Positions 58,060 to 64,000 of a stretch of DNA of 64,000 nucleotides are shown in pieces. The position numbers were made by a program, and so were the translations under genes. The notes under the pieces were generated by a model that did not search any database, was not told the DNA's origin, and saw only the letters and a list, made by a program, of their open reading frames with translations. The DNA lies in assembly GCA_947579665.1 (NCBI GenBank), contig CANPUZ010000050.1, forward strand, positions 496,001-560,000, read 5' to 3'. This DNA comes from Sympetrum striolatum (taxonomy: Eukaryota; Arthropoda; Insecta; Odonata; Libellulidae). Position 1 is the stretch's first letter; every line of letters begins with the position of its first letter.

Positions 58060-58455
58060 AATGTCGACCTTTAAAACGAAAACGATGGCATTCAAAGGAT
58101 CCATTGAGAACAAAAATTGTTATTGAAAATCAAGTACTCGAACAGGTAACCCATTTCCAATATTTAGGATGTGATCTAACTTATGAAGATGATAAAGACA
58201 TCGCAAATAGAATTAACATCTTCCAGAGGATAAGCGGGACAATAAGAACTTTAAAAGGCAAAACCAGAAAAGAAACCCAAATTAAGTTTTAACAGGTGAT
58301 GGCAGTCCCTTCTATGGATCAGAATGTTGGACAGCAAAACAAAAAGTATTAAATCAGATCCTCTGAAATGAAATTTCTTCGAGCAGTTAAGGGGTGTACA
58401 AGGACAGATAAAATCTATAAGAGAGGAACTACGAGTTCAAGCGATGTCAGAGCGA
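58060..58455 (+). pseudogene. LINE RT C-terminal fragment, another lineage
   Basis: Plus strand: KTMAFKGS, KIVIENQVLEQVTHFQYLGC, DIANRINIFQRISGTIRTLK and KETQIKF, then MKFLRAVKGCTRTDKI in another frame. This is the common arthropod LINE block with 'IEQV..F.YLGC.I.YE..KDI...I..F.RI.G.I'. A stop and frame changes separate the parts. It is followed directly by the truncated MITE. Confidence 0.7.
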
Positions 58456-58459
58456 TTAT

Positions 58460-58985
58460 TAGTGCTTTTTCACTTCTTCTTTCGCGTAGTAGCTGAGTTT
58501 TAGAATGTTCTGAACCAGTCATGCATTTTGCAAAATCGAAAATGGAAGTTTAATTATTTAAACAAATGCTTCTTAGCGGTAGTGCCAGGTAGATGAAAGA
58601 CCTTTACGTAAAATATTCCATTTTTGACCTTGTTTCCGACTTAATTTTTAGAGATATTATATAAATTTCATATGATTAATAATTATCATTAACATATTAA
58701 ACGTTATTATATTTTTAAACAGTTTCCTTTTTATACGCAATATTCCAAATTCATCAGACATGTATTCGGCGTCAGTGATATCGAATTTTTACAGAATATC
58801 AAAATTATTTGAAAATATTTATTTGATTTTATTTTAATAACCAGGTTAAACCATAATATGAAATAATGAATTAAAAAGGATTCATTACATTTTGAGACAA
58901 TCTTCCCCTTTGGAAGATGTCGGGTCGATTCCACCCAACGCGAGAACTGACGTGACGATTTGGGACGCGAGTACTCGAGGGTTAA
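58460..58985. mobile_element. piggyBac-like non-autonomous element, copy 3, truncated
   Basis: Reverse orientation relative to the copies at 6072 and 10073. The intact end is CGCGAGTACTCGAGGG, followed by TTAA at 58982-58985. The other end is missing where it meets LINE sequence at about 58455. The internal sequence matches ('ttcatctacctggca'-type and 'gaccttgtttccgac'). Confidence 0.75.
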
Positions 58986-58999
58986 AACAGCGGATTAGG

Positions 59000-60234
59000 T
59001 GGGGACGGAAAAAAAACTTTCTGAAGGTTAAAATGGGGTCTCGGTGGGGTGAAGGAGTTGTGCTATTAAGTTTGAGCGTCAAAGAGATTATTGTGTTCCT
59101 TTACTCTTAAAGCTAAAGATGGAAGTTTTCTCTTCCTTGTGGAATTGTGTTCCAAAGCTGTGACTGTAAACTATATTTATGGATAAATTTGAGTTCTATG
59201 CTGGGGAGTCATAAATGTCTTGCGACCATCACGATGGTGCGTTTAATCGAACAGTTTAGAGGAAATCAAAGCACCAGAGTGTCATCCTTCAACACCTTCA
59301 TAGTCTCCATTTTTCCGGCACAAATTAAAAAAAAACGCAGAAAATTTATTTTTTAGAACCAACATGTCTAAGAGGAATTAAGTTTCATGTAGCGAGAAAA
59401 TATTAAATATTTTTTCGGAGCGACTGCCTAAAACCCGAAACATACAACGATGAACCATAAATTTGGTATTCGTGTCAATCCACTGTTGTCTTTCAACTGA
59501 AAATCAACACCTTCTCAAGACCTATTAAATGTTGAAGAATATGCTATCAACAATATCATACAGTAAGTTGTGATGTATTATTAAATAAAGATTACTGATT
59601 TAGGTATTTCTCTTTAGTTATGGTTCCGTAGTTATTTTAGTGAACTATTTCAATTAATTGACGATAACACGCGAGTACCATAGGCTGGGTCAAAAAAAAA
59701 CAATTTTTCGAGTATTGAATTCTTAAAATAAGGGAAAAAATCATAAATTATATCATGCAAGTTCACGCAAAATGCCTGAAAATATACAAAAATCACTAAA
59801 ACCGCCAAATTCCACTATATAAGGACTACGACTTTTAATTTTTAATATTCACACAGTATTTAATTATTGATGTATTGTATTGGGGGCCCTACACAACATT
59901 ATTGTATGGGGCCCTATAGACCCCAGTGCCAGGCTGCAGTGCAATGATTGCACCGTTCCAATGACAGTTGAATAACCACTTCGTTTGAAATTCGTTACGT
60001 GTGAGGCTAGCGAAATATAACGTTGAAATATCATAATATGGCACGGAAATAGAATTAATTGTGCTTTTAATTCTATTTGTGTAGTAAAAAGTTTAATTAT
60101 TGAAATGTTTTATGTCTTTTTAACGGCTTGGCGGTGGGGCCCATAAGTTGACGGGGCCCTACGCGTTTGCCTAAAAACGGCCCTGAGCATTTGATACTGA
60201 AAATGATGTAATGTCAATTTGGCGTGCTATTGCC
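59000..60234. other. No gene recognised; possible DNA-transposon end at 60175
   Basis: At 59880-60180 there is repeated 'ggggccctacac' and 'ggggccctata'. On the minus strand, CAGGGCCGTTTTTAGGC ends at 60184, a plausible hAT-type terminus. I could not find a convincing partner end. No coding signal is visible. Confidence 0.35.
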
Positions 60235-61678
60235 AGCGTGCAGAAAAAGCAAACACTTAATATTATCGTCAAATAACATCTCCGTTTGCTATAGATAATT
60301 AAGTGATTGACAGAAGAGTGGTCTCCTTTGATGGTACGTGATGCAGATATGGGCAGAGATTAATTCCAACGATTCCGCAGTTCACTTTTCCTCGAAATAA
60401 CGACTCTTGCGAAATCTCCGACCAAATGGCGTGATCTCAATTGGGACTCTTATCTCAATATTTGAACACCTTTGGTATGTTATCCGAGGCAAGAAAAATA
60501 TCGTAATTCTCCATTAACACTTGGTGGTGGCGAAGAAAAATAATTCCAGGTTAACTATTAAATTTGTTGAACTAAATCTATGAAAATATGAAAACGATAT
60601 AAAGAGGCCATAAATAAGCACACTCGTTAAAGAGATAACTCGTGGCAGTTAATTCAATCTTCATCAATTGATCGTAATTAAGCTCAAAAATCCACGATTG
60701 CATCAGCTTTGAAAACGACACTCGACTGACAAATTAGTAACAAATTGTTTAAAATACGATTTATACGCCCAATATTTCGCCTGATAAATAAATATTTCTT
60801 TAAGTAAAACTTTTATCGGTTGGTAACACTGATAAGGATAGATTTTACGATTTTCAAAGTATCACTAACCGTTTTTTTTCATAATCAAAGACGCCTAAAC
60901 TGAAACATTCAAAAAGAAATTCGAAAATTTATTTTTCCCCAAATTTTTACTTTTTTCCGAAAGGAGTGAAATTAATTTTCATTATTTTCCGACAGATGGC
61001 ATTTAAAACATATTGTAATTTTGCTAAAGATATTAAAATAATAATCCTACTACTGCACATTCCAAAAGATTAATGTTAACAAATAATAGGATAAATCATA
61101 ATTATACATGTAACTTCAATTTTGGTATACGTTTAAACATTTTATTGAATTGATAATTAATGGAAAAATATATTTCGTTCAAAAATTTACAATAATTTTT
61201 TTAAATAATTATTTATAAACTATGATGAATTGAATCAGTTGATTTTGAAAGAGGTCTTAAAAATTCATAGAATTTTGGGGGAATTTTCACCCCACGCGAA
61301 TAATTACGTAACTTTGACCGGACTAATTAAGGGTTGCAGTCACGAACAATAAAATGCAAAACTATGAAAATTGCGCATTATTATGGAATAGACGCCTCGC
61401 AGACAATATCACTACCATTCGTGTGTCAATTGGATAAAAGGAAGGATCAGATGGGTGGAATGTAAAACCTATCAGCAGCAATTCCCAACGCAAATATAAA
61501 TAAATATTTATCATTGAAGCTCGGGACGAGTGCCGTAAAAACAAAATTTTGGGAATTTTCACTCTCAGGTGAGAATACGAAAAATATATCAAATCTTACA
61601 TCTACTTTCCTGGAACCAAACAGTACCTCAGCTGAGATATCTATCATATATAGACGTTTCTCCGTATATACCTATTCA

Positions 61679-62334
61679 TAGAGGTGTTTGAAAATGTTTT
61701 AATTTGTTCTGAAATTTGTTGATTTGAAAACCAAATTGTGATGTTTTATAATTTTTTTTATGTTTCCTAAATTTGGAGTTACTAATTTTCACAGTCTCAT
61801 TTAAGCAAAGGAATAATATTAGGCACACTTTAGCATAAACATTAAAAGAATCCGAAATATTATTAACTGTAAACTACACAAAATAATATATTAAATGTAT
61901 TTAAATCTGTGTTGTTTACACCTAAGGAAAATGCTTTCAGAGCTGCAAATCAACAAAACAGGATATTTTCATTGAAAACATACACGATATATGTTGGGAA
62001 AAACAAAACATAATTCTTCGTGGAATTTCGCGAGATTTTGTGATAATGGAAAGAAAGTTTTGTGAATTTATTGCAAAAGATCAAAGATGAATTCGCGTAA
62101 GCAAAGATGTCATGAGAGATCAAAAATATGACAAAAATACAATTATATATTGTACATTTATTTAAATCATACCAAAATTACATTTTCCTCTTTTTAAAAC
62201 GACAAATAAAGCGAAATTCACCAAAATCCGCGCTGCTTATTAAAACTGTCTAAATGAGCGTTATTTAGCTAAATCGGCAAAAATTCGCGTTATTTGTTGT
62301 TTTTATCGCTTTGTGCGAAAAACAAACACCTCTA
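61679..62334. mobile_element. hAT-type MITE inserted in the third arm copy
   Basis: Inverted ends TAGAGGTGTTTG...CAAACACCTCTA. The flanking octamers CCTATTCA and CCCATACA match at six of eight positions. The right arm (about 35070) shows the uninterrupted site. It is 656 bp with no transposase. Confidence 0.75.
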
Positions 62335-62399
62335 CCCATACATATATAGGCGATCAAAATTCCAACCGTGTTCCGGAAGCGCCACTTGCTTGAACTTTT

Positions 62400-62485
62400 T
62401 ACGGCGTATTGGCCATGGCGTGTAACCGCTAAAAAATGCGATTTTGAACCTCAGGATCATGGGTTCGATTCCAGAAGGCCCCAGA
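62400..62485 (+). repeat. tRNA-derived SINE-like segment
   Basis: TTGGCCATGGCGTGTAA resembles an A box, and GGTTCGATTCC (62462-62472) is a perfect B box 50-60 bases later. Homologous positions are 35150-35225 and, reversed, 25430-25495. Since it is present in all arms, it was part of the ancestral arm. Confidence 0.55.
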
Positions 62486-63509
62486 TTCCCATTTTTCCAA
62501 AAAGGGTCCTTACGGGGATTTCAGGATTGTTTTTGAGGCACTACCAGGCAAATGAGATTGTTGAAATTCGAGGGATCGCTGGAAGCCGTATATTTCCAAC
62601 GAAAACTTCAAAGATATCTTCGAGGGTTATCATTGGTTCGGCGCTAGGTTAATCCAAATATTCACCTATTTAAAATAATTGCGACGATTTATATATTTTT
62701 TGAAACCCTTCCCGATAATATGGAAACTTTAAAACCCGGCATGTGAATAGAGATATTTTATATACGCTGTTCAACGTTTCCCTGATTCCCTTGGTTCGAT
62801 TCCAGAGCGCAATTTAAATTCCACTGTACATTGCAAATGGAGATAATAGAATCCTATTTTAGGTTCCTTCCGGCAGGATATCGGCTTCAAGCTTTCGATA
62901 AAATAAGTTTTATTCCTACCAGGTCTTTCGAAATAGGTTTAACTTCCAAAAGGCCTTGGGTTAGACACTAGGCGACTCTACTTTTAAAATAAATTATGAT
63001 TCATTTACCTAGAAGGTGGAAATTATATGGCGAGGCATGTGAACCGAAGTAATGAATGTTTCACAAACACTTTATCTCTTACCATATGATCATTGGCTCG
63101 ACACTGGCGCACAATTCGTATTCTACCAAATATTTCAAGTGGGGAAAACAGTATTAAGTTTGAGGATCTTCCCAATATTGTATCGACTTGAAATTTGTAT
63201 CATCAATATGCTTAATTAATTACTTCATAAGCAACCTTTCCCGCAATAACAAACGCGTAAGATCGGTATGCGTATTTGATCTTTGTCCTAATTATTAGTT
63301 AGTTTTTAGAATATCCTACAACGAATCGAGAGGACTGTGTTAAATATGACGCTGACCGTGGTAGGAGTATTAGAGCCGCAGCCATAGCTCAAGAAATGGA
63401 CGATAACAGATACAGTAAAATCGATCAATTGGTCGAAGTTAACATTTATCCCCGTTGCCATGGCGCAATTCGGATCAAAGCCTATTTTAGAAAACACCTC
63501 TATCTCTCG

Positions 63510-63725
63510 CTTATCTGAAGGAATTCTCCGAAGCGAGATAACAGGTGTCCATCGATACGGCGAGCAACATATAAAAGGCGTGTTGGCGATACAAGACTCA
63601 TTGGCAATGGAAATACTGCCGTCTCTACCGCAATTGCTTGCGTATCAGCGTCTGACCGAAAGGGCAATTGAGACTTCTTACCGAGGATTCCAGCGTGCTT
63701 CCTCTTCAAACATCGTCTCCAGAAG
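63510..63725 (+). promoter_or_regulatory. TATA promoter, paired GATA sites and first exon, third copy
   Basis: CTTATCT (63510-63516), AGATAA (63536-63541) and TATAAAAGG (63570 on) precede an exon ending CCAGAAG at 63725 with donor GTAAGT. Unlike the other two copies this exon contains an ATG (63608) and is open for a few dozen codons. The downstream exon, if any, lies outside this window. Confidence 0.6.
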
Positions 63726-64000
63726 GTAAGTCTTCCATGAATTCATTCTTTTACGATTAATTCACGCATTCAATACGATTAAATTACACTTTAATCATGC
63801 TTCTAACACACTGCTGCAGCATTCGAAGCGGTGATATTAAAAGCTTATTGTAAATATAGGTAATTAATTCTCAAAGTACGTTAAATTGTCTTTGGTTTCT
63901 TATTTTAAACGTTTGTGTACGTATCTTCCATGAGTGACTTTACCTCCCTCACTTGAATATAGAATGGGGTAGTACCAATCCGCAACGTTGTTAGCTACTA

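Larger units (their letters stand above)
60235..64000 (+). repeat. Third copy of the palindrome arm (partial, runs off the window)
   Basis: Same orientation as the right arm. 60235-60730 matches 32090-32590. 60731-61105 matches 33800-34168, so about 1.2 kb is deleted. 61106-61480 matches the left arm 26812-26420 reversed, a segment the right arm has lost. 61490-63870 matches 34850-36180, and 63880-64000 matches 36440-36600. It has neither the Transib element nor the inner 415 bp of the arm. Confidence 0.85.

Noticed and set aside
62368..62652. Protein-coding frame of 94 codons in the third arm copy
   Set aside because: It spans the SINE-like tRNA-derived segment and is not kept open in the two other arm copies.
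63460..63729. Protein-coding frame of 89 codons across the promoter module
   Set aside because: It begins upstream of the TATA box and runs through it; the other copies break the frame, so it is better read as promoter plus 5' exon.

Overview
This window is eukaryotic, AT-rich nuclear DNA, most likely from an arthropod and plausibly an insect. The only recognisable host genes have introns with GT...AG borders. The remainder is a dense graveyard of arthropod-type mobile elements: Jockey-clade and other LINEs, Penelope-like endonucleases, Ty3/gypsy LTR elements, Transib, piggyBac-, hAT- and mariner-type non-autonomous elements, Helitrons and tRNA-derived SINE-like repeats. I cannot name the species. 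All identifications were made by eye from translations and motifs; nothing was searched.

Layout. 1-5.7 kb holds diverged duplicated non-coding DNA, LINE tails, a Helitron 3' terminus and a gypsy pol end. 5.7-13.8 kb is a tandem segmental duplication carrying the sequestosome-1/p62 (ref(2)P) gene on the minus strand. The distal copy (12434-13365) has PB1 and ZZ exons. The proximal copy (6953-7362) keeps only PB1 exons and has lost its start codon and ZZ exon. 13.8-21.3 kb is a LINE-rich block. It includes a rearranged Ty3/gypsy element with two head-to-head inverted LTRs, inserted in a LINE with a 30-bp target duplication.

22.3-38.6 kb is one imperfect palindrome of about 16.3 kb. A Transib transposon (RAG1-related DDE transposase, TIRs starting CACCGTG) sits exactly on its axis at 29309-31673. 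Each arm carries a piggyBac-like element, SINE-like repeats and an outward-pointing TATA promoter with a GATA-site pair, a short exon and a splice donor. A third partial copy of the arm fills 60.2-64.0 kb and a degenerate promoter relic lies near 56.3 kb.

Just outside the right arm, 39265-40731 is the longest intact reading frame. It encodes about 472 residues built from 84-residue repeats, each two ankyrin-like units. The right-arm promoter and first exon could drive it through an intron of about 3.2 kb, and the frame is cut off by a LINE 3' tail. 41-56 kb is mostly Helitron-family DNA with Penelope, LINE and foldback fragments, including a 722-bp foldback element inserted in a Jockey reverse transcriptase with a perfect 8-bp target duplication. 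56-60 kb holds hAT and piggyBac MITEs and another LINE.

The candidates for something new are the Transib-centred palindrome with its repeated promoter/first-exon module, the ankyrin-like repeat gene next to it, and the asymmetrically decayed p62 pair.
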